DNA from: SHLJ01 sp041618535
GTDB taxonomy: Bacteria; Bacteroidota; Bacteroidia; Flavobacteriales; Flavobacteriaceae
Assembly (NCBI GenBank): GCA_041618535.1
Contig: JBFKFP010000020.1
Span: forward strand, 1 to 26,094
DNA: 26,094 bases
Reading direction: 5' to 3'
The stretch's first letter is position 1; every line of letters begins with the position of its first letter. The translations under genes were made by a program, and so were the position numbers. Positions 13,432-21,207 of the stretch are shown piece after piece. Below the pieces are notes generated by a model that did not search any database, had not been told where the DNA came from, and saw only the letters and a program-made list of their open reading frames with translations.

Positions 13432-15487
13432 ATTGGCCAAAGGCAGGTTCCTTACACAGAATCCATTTAAATGAAAGTCCGAATTCGGTGAAAGCGAACC
13501 CACTGGCCGTAGTTGAGGCGATGTCACTGTATGATCCAAACGCTTTTAAAAGTGCACGTTCGCTAAATTTATAACCCAGCTCTGCCCGTACCCGTAAAGT
13601 ATTTTGCTTATCGAGGTCTTCGATGAACTGCAATCCAGTTGCGGCAGTCAACGCATAGCTGAACTGGCCGGGATCAATTCGTTCATTATCCCTTAGAATA
13701 TCCAGGAACAGCTCAACGGCATTAAACCGCTGCGGACTGAAGTAAATAGCACCGGCATCTTCCCCGAAGCTGATAAACTGATAATTTATCCCGGATTTGA
13801 TCACAGGGAATGCCTTAAAACTGTAATACAGTGATGTAAAAAATAAGTTCCTGCTATTGTTATCATTCTGGGAGGTGTGGAAGTATTGAGCGAACCACCC
13901 CAGCTTGAAATTCGTTCCAAGGTTATAATTTATGTAGAAATGGTTCTGCACAATCGATTCATTCACAAGTTGGACATTGAAATTCTGCACCTCTCTCTGG
14001 TATCCGAAATCGAGGAATTGTAATTTAAGTGCCTCAACCACCATTCCCGCCTTTAGCTGAAGCTGGTCGCTTTTTCGTTCTTCAGAAGAGGCAGCAAAAA
14101 CTCCAGTGGATAATTGAAATTTTATCTTCGGTATAAACTCATATTTCAACCCCAGGTCGGCAACATGTGTTTTTGCCGATTGGTTGAGGTCGGTATTTTC
14201 CGTTTCCCTGAAGATATATCCTCCATTGATAGAGAATCTGTAAGAAAGCGGAAGTTGGATTCTTGTTCCTGCCGAATAGGCTTTGTTGTTTCCATTGTCA
14301 AAGCTGTACCTTACCTCTGTGTTAGTAACAGGAGCATAGGCTCTTAACAGATCCCCTTTGAATTTCTCTGCATCTTTCTGATTCGGATAGATCTCAAGAG
14401 TCCGTTCTGCGCTTTCCAGGGCTCCTGGTACCCGGCCGAGCGCTTTCTCAAGATTGGCCTTTCCGAGGTTTCCGTCGAATGAAGAACTGTCAATTTCCAG
14501 GAGTGACCTGTAGGATTCCAGTCCTTCCCTGAGGTCATTCATATAGGTGTTGAGCATGGCCTTAAGGGCTAACCCGCTTTTATGATTGGAGTCCATCCCC
14601 AGTAAACTGTCAATGGGTCTTCTTGCCCTTTTGTATTTTGAATTCCAGATCAGGCTTTGAACATGTCGTTCCAGGGTGCGGACTTTTAAAACGGAGTCCT
14701 TTATGGCAACGGATTGGCGAAGGGCCTGTTTTGAGATGGTCAATGCTTTTCTATCCTTGTTTTTCAAATGAGCTATTAATGCAAGTCCGTTAAGGGCAGT
14801 GACCTTTTCAGAAGCAGATCCGTTCATCTCTTTGTAAATGGCTTCAGCCTTATCAAATGCCTCCGCATTGATATAGATATCGGCCAATGCACGCCTGGCT
14901 TCGAAATCATCAGGAAATATATCAAGAACCTCCCTTACCGCCTTCTCTGCGTCGAGATAAGCCTGGTCCCGGGTGAGAACGGATCCATAGCCTAAAAGGA
15001 TATATTTTTTTGATAATCTCGCACTCGGACTATCCGGATCAATATCAATGGCTTTGTTGATGCCCTCAAGAGCTTCCGGGTAGGCCTTCAGATTGGACAG
15101 CGTATTGGCATAGCCAAGAGCAGCGGCGAAGCTCTTAGGATCCTCTTTAATAAGATTTTCATAATATAATTTCGCTTCATCATATTGTCTGTTCCAAAGA
15201 AGAGATTCTCCGAAGTTCAGCTTAATTTCAAAATCTGAGGGGTATTCTTCAAGCAATTGCCTGAATATTGCTGTTGCCTGCGCCTCCTGACCGTTAAGTC
15301 CGATGGCTCTTGCATAGCAAAGCCTTGCCGTGCGATTATCAGGATGATCAATGAGGATATTTTCAAAGAAAGCCTCTGCCTTAGCGAACTGCCCCTTATC
15401 CAGCATTTCAAATCCCTCTTGCATGTCCTGGCCCCAACAAAAGCTTGCCATAATCATAAATAATCCTGCGAATATATATTTCATCAT
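13430..15487 (-). CDS. TPR-repeat protein with C-terminal outer-membrane beta barrel
   Basis: A 685-residue exported protein. A signal peptide (MKYIFAGLFMIMASFCWGQ; a second ATG one codon in is equally likely) is followed by tandem TPR repeats over about residues 25-395 (A-G-A-Y patterns such as AEAFFENILIDHPDNRTARLCYARAIG). A 290-residue C-terminal region of alternating strands follows. YFSPQRFNAVELFL near residue 590 resembles the barrel part of BcsC. TPR plus barrel is the plan of polysaccharide exporters BcsC and PgaA, in which the periplasmic TPRs guide polymer to the outer-membrane pore; YaiO-like barrels are another match. It lies alone on the minus strand, between the LytTR operon and the STAS/flippase operon. 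Export of the locus polymer is inference. Confidence 0.75.
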   Translation of the reverse strand: MMKYIFAGLFMIMASFCWGQDMQEGFEMLDKGQFAKAEAFFENILIDHPDNRTARLCYARAIGLNGQEAQATAIFRQLLEEYPSDFEIKLNFGESLLWNRQYDEAKLYYENLIKEDPKSFAAALGYANTLSNLKAYPEALEGINKAIDIDPDSPSARLSKKYILLGYGSVLTRDQAYLDAEKAVREVLDIFPDDFEARRALADIYINAEAFDKAEAIYKEMNGSASEKVTALNGLALIAHLKNKDRKALTISKQALRQSVAIKDSVLKVRTLERHVQSLIWNSKYKRARRPIDSLLGMDSNHKSGLALKAMLNTYMNDLREGLESYRSLLEIDSSSFDGNLGKANLEKALGRVPGALESAERTLEIYPNQKDAEKFKGDLLRAYAPVTNTEVRYSFDNGNNKAYSAGTRIQLPLSYRFSINGGYIFRETENTDLNQSAKTHVADLGLKYEFIPKIKFQLSTGVFAASSEERKSDQLQLKAGMVVEALKLQFLDFGYQREVQNFNVQLVNESIVQNHFYINYNLGTNFKLGWFAQYFHTSQNDNNSRNLFFTSLYYSFKAFPVIKSGINYQFISFGEDAGAIYFSPQRFNAVELFLDILRDNERIDPGQFSYALTAATGLQFIEDLDKQNTLRVRAELGYKFSERALLKAFGSYSDIASTTASGFAFTEFGLSFKWILCKEPAFGQ

Positions 15488-15529
15488 TAGGTTTTTCTTC
15501 TTTCTGCAAGTTAATCAAAGGAACAGATA

Positions 15530-15598
15530 CATTCATCTACACCAACTGTCATCTCGTCGAAGCTATTCACAATTCGGGAGAAATAAGATGCATTTTTG
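15530..15598 (+). promoter_or_regulatory. Predicted LytTR-type repeat array and promoter e
   Basis: CATTCATCTAC (15530) and ATCTCGTCGAA (15551) are 21 bases apart; a weak upstream copy AGTTAATCAAA is at 15509. The -7 element CATTTTTG is at 15591-15598, 51 bases after the end of the first repeat and 30 after the second. In arrays a-d and g the best repeats occupy the two distal slots; here they occupy the two proximal ones, one helical step pair closer. It drives the STAS and flippase genes, and the shared intergenic region could also influence the divergent TPR/barrel gene. Confidence 0.65.
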
Positions 15599-15626
15599 CC
15601 TTGTTGAAAAACTACAAATCTATCAG

Positions 15627-15896
15627 ATGAGCCTATTTATAGACGAACACAATGACATCTTTTTGCTCCAAGGAAAGATAAACTCAAATACTGCTGATGA
15701 CTTAACCAACTATTTCTCAGAAATGAGAAGAAAGGAGAGAGGCCGGATAACCATCAACATCGATGGTATTGATGAGATCGATGGTACCGGCCTCGATGCT
15801 TTGAGAAAAATGTTTCTTTCAGGAAGCAATTCACATAATATAAGTATCACGGGTGTAGGATGTAAAGACATATACCGGGAATTTAACGGAGAATGA
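15627..15896 (+). CDS. STAS domain protein (anti-sigma-factor-antagonist-like)
   Basis: An 89-residue single STAS domain. The start is ATG 15627 (MSLFIDEHNDIFLLQGKI); the upstream extension of the frame is not protein-like. Seen: a strand pair FLLQGKINSNTADDL, ITINIDGIDEIDGTGLDALRKMF and a final strand ISITGVGCKDI. In SpoIIAA/RsbV relatives the loop is D-S-S-G-L with a phosphorylated Ser; here it is D-G-T-G-L, so the usual Ser is Gly and only the Thr could be phosphorylated. There is no partner kinase or phosphatase of the RsbW or PP2C type in the window. It overlaps the flippase start by four bases, so it is co-translated with a polysaccharide gene and may control the apparatus directly. Confidence 0.8.
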   Translation: MSLFIDEHNDIFLLQGKINSNTADDLTNYFSEMRRKERGRITINIDGIDEIDGTGLDALRKMFLSGSNSHNISITGVGCKDIYREFNGE

Positions 15897-17179
15897 ATAA
15901 AGCATTAAACATAATCGCACAATTGACCAATCGGGAAAGTTTAAAACTGGGCCCGGAACAGCTTTTTATGATCAGTGTTATCCTGGTCAATGGTGGCAAC
16001 TATCTGTATAACCTGATATTAGGCCGTCTTTTGGGCCCGGCGAGGTTCGCAGATGCTGCTATCCTTATCACTATGCTCCTGGTCTTGTCATTCATTGCCA
16101 TGACCTTCCAGTTGGTGGTTGCTAAATTCACCGTGTTATTCGAGGGCAAAACCTTCGAATATTTTAAACAACGCCTTATGTTAGCAGCGGTTGTTACCGG
16201 TTTAGCAATAGGGTTGTTAGTGGTTCTTTTTTCTGCTGAACTACAATCGATATTGAAAACTTCCTCGAGAAGCATGTTTGTCATTTTTGGTTTCGCAATT
16301 CCGATCTATTTTGTGATGAGTGTGAACCGGGGCGTGTACCAGGGTTCAAAGGCCTTCAAGGAACTGGCCCGAACCTACCAGGGTGAGATGCTGAGCCGGC
16401 TTGTTCTGACCCTTGCCCTGATCCTGATTTTTCCATGGGCTAGTGCTCAAATGGTTTCGGTAGGGATCGCATTGTCATTCATCATAGCACTTTTCCCTAT
16501 CAATTTAAGAGGATTGTTTAAACGGTTCAATTATAGCTTAACCGGTTCTCAGAAAAAGAGTATCCGGGCGTTCCTGATCATAACCGCATTTTATGAATTG
16601 ACACAGATCATTATTAATAACAGTGATATCATCCTTGTAAAACATTATTTTGATTCATACCAGGCCGGCTTATATGCCTCGCTGGCCATGATTGGTCGTA
16701 TCCTTTATTTTATGACCTGGATGTTTGTCATGATTTTACTCCCTTCTGTCGTCCAGCTTAAAAAGGAAGGTAAGCCAACACATGGCGTCTTATTCAAATA
16801 TGCATCATATATACTGTTAATTGCCATTTCCATTGTGTTGGGATGTGTATTGTTCCCAAACCTGATCATTCAGGTACTATTTGGGGATCAATATGTTTCC
16901 GTATCACACTTGCTTTGGCAATATGCGGTGGCTACGGCTTTATTTGCCATGTCTAATCTGTTCGCATATTACTATCTGTCCCTTGACCGGTATATGCCGG
17001 TAGTGATCTCGGGAGTTTTCGGCCTGCTTCAGATCGGGTTGGTTCTTATCTGGCATGACAGTCTCTTACAGGTAGTGCAAATGCAGATCATAGCCATGAC
17101 CATGCTTCTTATCACTCAACTCGGCTTTGTTTTCTGGGATTTTAAGTCGAACCCGAATTCAATAAATCGTAAAGAATAG
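15893..17179 (+). CDS. Oligosaccharide flippase (Wzx/MATE-like)
   Basis: A 428-residue protein with about twelve membrane helices in the pattern of polysaccharide-biosynthesis exporters of the MOP superfamily, which flip lipid-linked sugar units across the inner membrane. The N-terminal LVNGGNYLYNLILGRLLGPARFADAAILITML (about 31-62) with its YN..LGR.LGP motif is characteristic, and an equivalent motif starts the second half (ELTQIIINNSDIILVKHYFDSYQAGLYASL, about 236-265). The start overlaps the STAS stop (ATGA). It has slightly fewer residues than classical Wzx (about 450-480) but no missing segment that I can see. It belongs to the exopolysaccharide set of this region. Confidence 0.85.
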   Translation: MNKALNIIAQLTNRESLKLGPEQLFMISVILVNGGNYLYNLILGRLLGPARFADAAILITMLLVLSFIAMTFQLVVAKFTVLFEGKTFEYFKQRLMLAAVVTGLAIGLLVVLFSAELQSILKTSSRSMFVIFGFAIPIYFVMSVNRGVYQGSKAFKELARTYQGEMLSRLVLTLALILIFPWASAQMVSVGIALSFIIALFPINLRGLFKRFNYSLTGSQKKSIRAFLIITAFYELTQIIINNSDIILVKHYFDSYQAGLYASLAMIGRILYFMTWMFVMILLPSVVQLKKEGKPTHGVLFKYASYILLIAISIVLGCVLFPNLIIQVLFGDQYVSVSHLLWQYAVATALFAMSNLFAYYYLSLDRYMPVVISGVFGLLQIGLVLIWHDSLLQVVQMQIIAMTMLLITQLGFVFWDFKSNPNSINRKE

Positions 17180-17181
17180 TT

Positions 17182-17250
17182 CAACCGTCGAAACCAATTT
17201 GCCATCCAACGACATTCGGGGGAAAATAGACAGCATTAATCACATCTTTG
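17182..17250 (+). promoter_or_regulatory. Predicted LytTR-type repeat array and promoter f
   Basis: CAACCGTCGAA (17182) and CATCCAACGAC (17203) are 21 bases apart, starting two bases after the flippase stop codon; a weak copy AATAAATCGTA at 17161 lies in the flippase 3' end. The -7 element CATCTTTG is at 17243-17250, 51 and 30 bases after the ends of the two repeats, the same spacing as array e. The ATG at 17267 would have a leader of only about ten bases. Confidence 0.65.
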
Positions 17251-17266
17251 TAAAAAATTAAAAGAC

Positions 17267-18466
17267 ATGAAACTAGCAATCGTAACAGCTTATCCTCCAA
17301 GTAAGGTCACTCTTAACGAGTATGCCTATCACCTGGTAAAACAATTCAGGCTGAAAGAGCAAGTGACCGAGATCATTTTACTCACTGACAGGACAGAAGG
17401 AGAAAAATTGATCGACTTTACCCAGGATGGATGTAAAATAACCGTAAAGGAATGTTGGTCATTCAACAGCTATACCAACATAATCAGTATCACGAAAGCG
17501 CTTAAGGCTTCAAAACCAGACGGTGTACTATTCAACCTTCAGTTCATGAAATTCGGAGATAAAAAAGTTCCGGCTGCTCTTGGACTTTGCATGCCCCTGA
17601 TCTGCAAAATACTCAACATAAATAGTATAGTTCTCCTTCACAACATCCTTGAGGAAGTTGATCTTGGAAGTGCTGGATTCACAAATAACAAGATCTTAAA
17701 ATTCGTATTTAATACCATAGGAACGGTGCTTACACGTTTGATTCTTCAGGCCGATGTTGTAGCGGTCACCATGAAGAAGTATGTTGGTGTTCTCGAAAAA
17801 AAATACAAGGCAAAAAATGTACGTATGATCCCTCACGGTACATTCGAGTTGGCTGAGACGCCCAACTACAACATGCCAGAGGGTCCTCTTAAAGTGATGA
17901 CCTTCGGAAAATTCGGTACCTATAAAAAGGTTGAGGGAATGATCGAGGCGGTTGAGATGATCAGATCAAGATCTGATCTGGATCTCGAAATAATAATTGC
18001 CGGAACCGATAATCCGAATGTGCCTGGATATCTGGACGGTGTTAAATCTAAATACGCCCACATACCAGGGTTGCATTTTACCGGATATGTGGAAGAAGAA
18101 GATGTTCCCAAGATCTTCCAGTCAAGCGCAGTTGTAGTGTTCCCATATACGTCTACCACCGGTAGCTCAGGTGTTCTGCACCAGGCCGGAAGTTACGGAA
18201 AGGCTGTTGTAATGCCCGAACTCGGTGACCTGTCACTGCTTGTAAAAGATGAAGGATATGTTGGAGAATTCTTTGATCCCTTCAGCGTAGAAAGTTTAGC
18301 GAATGCCATGGAGAACATCCTGTCTGATGCGTCTTACAGGATTGAGATGGGCAAAACCAATTATAAAGCCGCCATGGCTTACCCTATGGGTCGGATTGCC
18401 GATATGTATCTCGAAACCTTCAGTGCACTGAACAATAACGAAACGGTTGCTTATCAATTACACTAA
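17267..18466 (+). CDS. Family 4 glycosyltransferase (GT-B fold)
   Basis: A 399-residue GT4-type enzyme, expected to add a sugar to a lipid-linked precursor in the cytoplasm. The N-terminal Rossmann half has the start MKLAIVTAYPPSKVTLNEYAYHLVKQF and VVLLHNILEEVDLGS-like text. The linker has VRMIPHGTFE (about 184-193). The C-terminal half has MTFGKFGTYKKVEGMIEA (about 210-227), LHFTGYVEEEDVPKIFQSSAVVVFPYTSTTGSSGVLHQAG (about 269-308) and DEGYVGEFFDP. The usual E-x7-E donor-binding motif is not obvious: the first Glu position falls in the TGSSGV stretch. Its stop is three bases from the stop of the convergent hydrolase gene. It has its own array promoter, so it is coregulated with the flippase rather than relying on read-through. 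Confidence 0.85.
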   Translation: MKLAIVTAYPPSKVTLNEYAYHLVKQFRLKEQVTEIILLTDRTEGEKLIDFTQDGCKITVKECWSFNSYTNIISITKALKASKPDGVLFNLQFMKFGDKKVPAALGLCMPLICKILNINSIVLLHNILEEVDLGSAGFTNNKILKFVFNTIGTVLTRLILQADVVAVTMKKYVGVLEKKYKAKNVRMIPHGTFELAETPNYNMPEGPLKVMTFGKFGTYKKVEGMIEAVEMIRSRSDLDLEIIIAGTDNPNVPGYLDGVKSKYAHIPGLHFTGYVEEEDVPKIFQSSAVVVFPYTSTTGSSGVLHQAGSYGKAVVMPELGDLSLLVKDEGYVGEFFDPFSVESLANAMENILSDASYRIEMGKTNYKAAMAYPMGRIADMYLETFSALNNNETVAYQLH

Positions 18467-18469
18467 GTT

Positions 18470-19993
18470 CTAATTAGTAGCCAGGTATTCGAACGATTTC
18501 TTTTTCGATCCTTCGAGATCGATGAATCCGAATCGTTGCTGAATACGTTTACGCCAAGGAAGTCGTCCTACGACTTCCTTTGGTATTTTTGGAAAATCGT
18601 ATAATGTCCATGACATATAGGGAATATCCAGGTCTGTGATCGTTTGCTGCATCTGCCTGTGATAAGTGGCCTGGTCTTCCTCATCATCTCCGAAAGGCAT
18701 CCAGAATCCCCGATAACTCGATCGGCCAAATTCCTGAAGCAAAATTACTTTCTCAGGGTGCGATACCTTTAGTCCGGTATAGTCAGAACTGAGGGTCCCC
18801 GGTGACTTGTAATGATGAAAGGAAATAAAATGAACCATATCTGCGAGATTTGAAGCTGCCCCCGCTTGAGACCAACCAATGGTTATAGGATTCTCCGGGT
18901 CGAGCTCCTTAATCTTAACAGCAATCATTTGAAGCCAGTTGATAACGTTATCCTTGCCCCTGGATTCGAAGTCCAGGTCGGGTTCATTTTTCAGGTCCCA
19001 TGCCATCAGGGCCGGATGATCTTTAAATCGGCTAACGATCCCGTGCGCATGACGCTGGGTTCTTGTCCAGTCCATAACGGAGTAATCCCCATAAAAGTCG
19101 AATAAGGTGAGTATTACCCCGATATTTTTTGAATATGCCGTATCTAATAACTCTTCCAATCGATTTAATTTACCCTGATCCAACTGGTTTTTTCCGAAGT
19201 CTTCATATTGGATAAATACCCTGATAGTATTCAGGCCGGCTTCCTTTATGATCTGAAAGTCCCGTTCTAGAATTTTGGTGCTAAAACCTTCTCCAAAAGT
19301 ATCCCAGGGCGTGGCCTGTGGATAATAGTTGATTCCTTTTACATCAGCTATCTTATCCAGATCAGACCTTTTATTTTCAGCTGGCAAAGATTCATGCTGA
19401 TCAACCCTGATCAAATGCCTGATACGCCATATGCCATCTTCCAGGAGCATAATGATCTCATAGCTCTCAACCGATTCCGATTGGGAGATCAGCCCTTTTT
19501 CGCGGAAGACCCGTTTAAAAACCCTGACGTTATCATCCCTGAATACAGCCAGCTGGCCATCAATACTCAAAAAATCGAAAGTTAGCTCATGGCTTAAAGT
19601 CGTGCTCTCCACATAGACTCCATTTGATTCATTGTTCTTTATAATTGCCTCAACCTCCTTGAGGGCATCCTCAGTATAATAATCGGTTACCGGGTCAATT
19701 GAATTGGAAAGAAAAGCGAATTGCCGTGCATACCAGGCGCTCAGGTAATCTTCCTCAATTCTGCCAAGAGTCTGCTTATCGATGATCTCGCCATATTGCT
19801 GACTCAGATCCCATTTCACATCAGGGGAATAATCAGCCTTTAGTTCAACACTCGCATGAAACATCTTGCCACGGTCTGCACCCGTATTAAGGTAACCCAC
19901 CAAGGCGCCAATTCCGAATATAATGCCAATATTGACCAGGATCAGTAAAATAGCAGTCATGGAAATCAATAATATTTTGTTGCTCCTGGTCAT
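18470..19993 (-). CDS. Membrane-anchored GH5-like (clan GH-A) glycoside hydrolase with NTF2-like domain
   Basis: A 507-residue protein with a single N-terminal membrane helix (7-32), so probably a periplasmic enzyme tethered to the inner membrane. Residues about 80-200 look like an NTF2-like domain (DYLSAWYARQFAFLSNSI...LLEDGIWRIRHLI). Residues 215-500 form a TIM barrel of clan GH-A: KGINYYPQATPWDTF, EAGLNTIRVFIQYEDF, WDLKNEPD with acid/base Glu337, HFISFHHY, and LLQEFGRSS with nucleophile Glu421. Hydrolases of this kind occur in exopolysaccharide loci (as BcsZ does for cellulose), where they trim or edit polymer. The exact family and substrate cannot be read. It is the last gene of a three-gene operon; its ATG overlaps the upstream stop by four bases. 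Confidence 0.82.
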   Translation of the reverse strand: MTRSNKILLISMTAILLILVNIGIIFGIGALVGYLNTGADRGKMFHASVELKADYSPDVKWDLSQQYGEIIDKQTLGRIEEDYLSAWYARQFAFLSNSIDPVTDYYTEDALKEVEAIIKNNESNGVYVESTTLSHELTFDFLSIDGQLAVFRDDNVRVFKRVFREKGLISQSESVESYEIIMLLEDGIWRIRHLIRVDQHESLPAENKRSDLDKIADVKGINYYPQATPWDTFGEGFSTKILERDFQIIKEAGLNTIRVFIQYEDFGKNQLDQGKLNRLEELLDTAYSKNIGVILTLFDFYGDYSVMDWTRTQRHAHGIVSRFKDHPALMAWDLKNEPDLDFESRGKDNVINWLQMIAVKIKELDPENPITIGWSQAGAASNLADMVHFISFHHYKSPGTLSSDYTGLKVSHPEKVILLQEFGRSSYRGFWMPFGDDEEDQATYHRQMQQTITDLDIPYMSWTLYDFPKIPKEVVGRLPWRKRIQQRFGFIDLEGSKKKSFEYLATN

Positions 19994-21207
19994 AATTCTA
20001 CGTTTTTAATGCGCTTTAAAAGTCCTGCTGCCTCTACCTCAAGATCATATGATCCCGGCGGGATGTCTTTGTTTTTCAAATTGAATCGGCAATGCCCCTT
20101 TAGGCTCTGGCCATTCATGGTAAAAATTGGATCACCGTCTTTCAAAAGCCTGATTTTTATTCCGAACCCGTCCGGGATCCATTGATCCATATAGCTCAGG
20201 ATTGGGCCTAACAGGAGTTCTTTTTCATTTTCTTTCCATATAAGGTTAAAGTCCCTAACAGCCTGTATAAAGTTTAACTCGACGGTGTTGCTTTTGGCAA
20301 GCCCGCTAACCTGGGCCTGGATCGAATATATTTCTTCTTCCTCGGGATGGAGGATTTGGGCCCTGGCTATTCCATTGATGGTTTGGCCGCTAACCGAAAG
20401 AGGCATCAGCTCACTATTCTTAATGATAAAGTGAACAAGGGTGCCATCGGCAATAATATTTCCAATAGGGTCGATGATTACCGAAGTGACTATTGTGGTG
20501 AGCTCATTTCCGTCGGCATAGGGATGGGATTGCTCATAGCTGATGTTGAAATCTGAAGGGAGACCGGGGTTAATGTCAACAATGATCTCTTTTGTGCTTG
20601 AATGCGAGCTTTGAAGTGAGAAGGTCATACGGCCGGCCCTATTGGGTGAGGTTATCCGTTTGAAAGTGAAATTATCCCTTACTAAAAGAGCTTCCGTATC
20701 CCATTTTCCCTCGTAATTGGTGTTTAAATCAACTTTTGAACTGTCTAACACCGTATTGCCAAATTCATCCATAGGGATGGCTACTATCATAGCCTTGTCA
20801 TTTCCTCCTGCAAATAGGTCGGTAGGGCCTGCATAAACCTCGATTTTCTCTATTTGCTGTGCGGGTTTAATCCTGAGTTCACCGTCGGCTTTTTTAACGC
20901 CTTCCTCCGTTAGTTCCCACTTAACCAGTCCGCTTTTGGTTGCTATTTCAGAAGGGATGTCGAAACTAAATATGTCATTACTTCGGCTAGCCGTAAAAAG
21001 GGTGATGCCGTAACCGGAATCCCAGATAAGCTCGGGATCGGATAAGTTCCCCTGGAATTTAAGGGTGATATCTTCACCCGCATCATAATCAGACTTTTGA
21101 TTCAACCAGGTGACTGAAGCTGGTCCCTGAACAGGAGAAATCTCCTGGACATTTGTCATGAAGAACGTAAAAATGAAAAGCAATATTTTGATCAACAATT
21201 CTTTCAT
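19990..21207 (-). CDS. Exported protein with invasin-type (Big_1-like) Ig domains
   Basis: A 405-residue protein with a signal peptide (MKELLIKILLFIFTFFMTNVQ). The rest is beta-rich in repeated Ig-like units. Two resemble Big_1/invasin domains: IEKIEVYAGPTDLFAGGNDKAMIVAIPMDEFGNTV (about 127-161) and SHPYADGNELTTIVTSVIIDPIGNIIADGTLVHFII (about 234-269), with the sequence A-G/D-G-x-D/E...T.V..D..GN.V.DGT.V that marks the family. Big_1 domains serve as structural rods or binding modules. There is no membrane anchor at the C-terminus. Four-base overlaps with both neighbours imply it is made together with the GT-C-like protein and the hydrolase, perhaps as a periplasmic scaffold. I recognise domains, not a named protein. 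Confidence 0.7.
   Translation of the reverse strand: MKELLIKILLFIFTFFMTNVQEISPVQGPASVTWLNQKSDYDAGEDITLKFQGNLSDPELIWDSGYGITLFTASRSNDIFSFDIPSEIATKSGLVKWELTEEGVKKADGELRIKPAQQIEKIEVYAGPTDLFAGGNDKAMIVAIPMDEFGNTVLDSSKVDLNTNYEGKWDTEALLVRDNFTFKRITSPNRAGRMTFSLQSSHSSTKEIIVDINPGLPSDFNISYEQSHPYADGNELTTIVTSVIIDPIGNIIADGTLVHFIIKNSELMPLSVSGQTINGIARAQILHPEEEEIYSIQAQVSGLAKSNTVELNFIQAVRDFNLIWKENEKELLLGPILSYMDQWIPDGFGIKIRLLKDGDPIFTMNGQSLKGHCRFNLKNKDIPPGSYDLEVEAAGLLKRIKNVEL

Noticed and set aside
13381..13470. A 29-codon frame starting MRLLGQKVRKDLL after promoter d
   Set aside because: It would have to be translated through the strong terminator hairpin and T tract at 13401-13431 and then antisense into the 3' end of the TPR/barrel gene. 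The RNA reading fits better, though conservation of the peptide would reverse this.
15351..15626. N-terminal extension of the STAS gene
   Set aside because: It runs antisense through the start of the TPR/barrel gene and across the operator region, and its product does not look like a folded protein.
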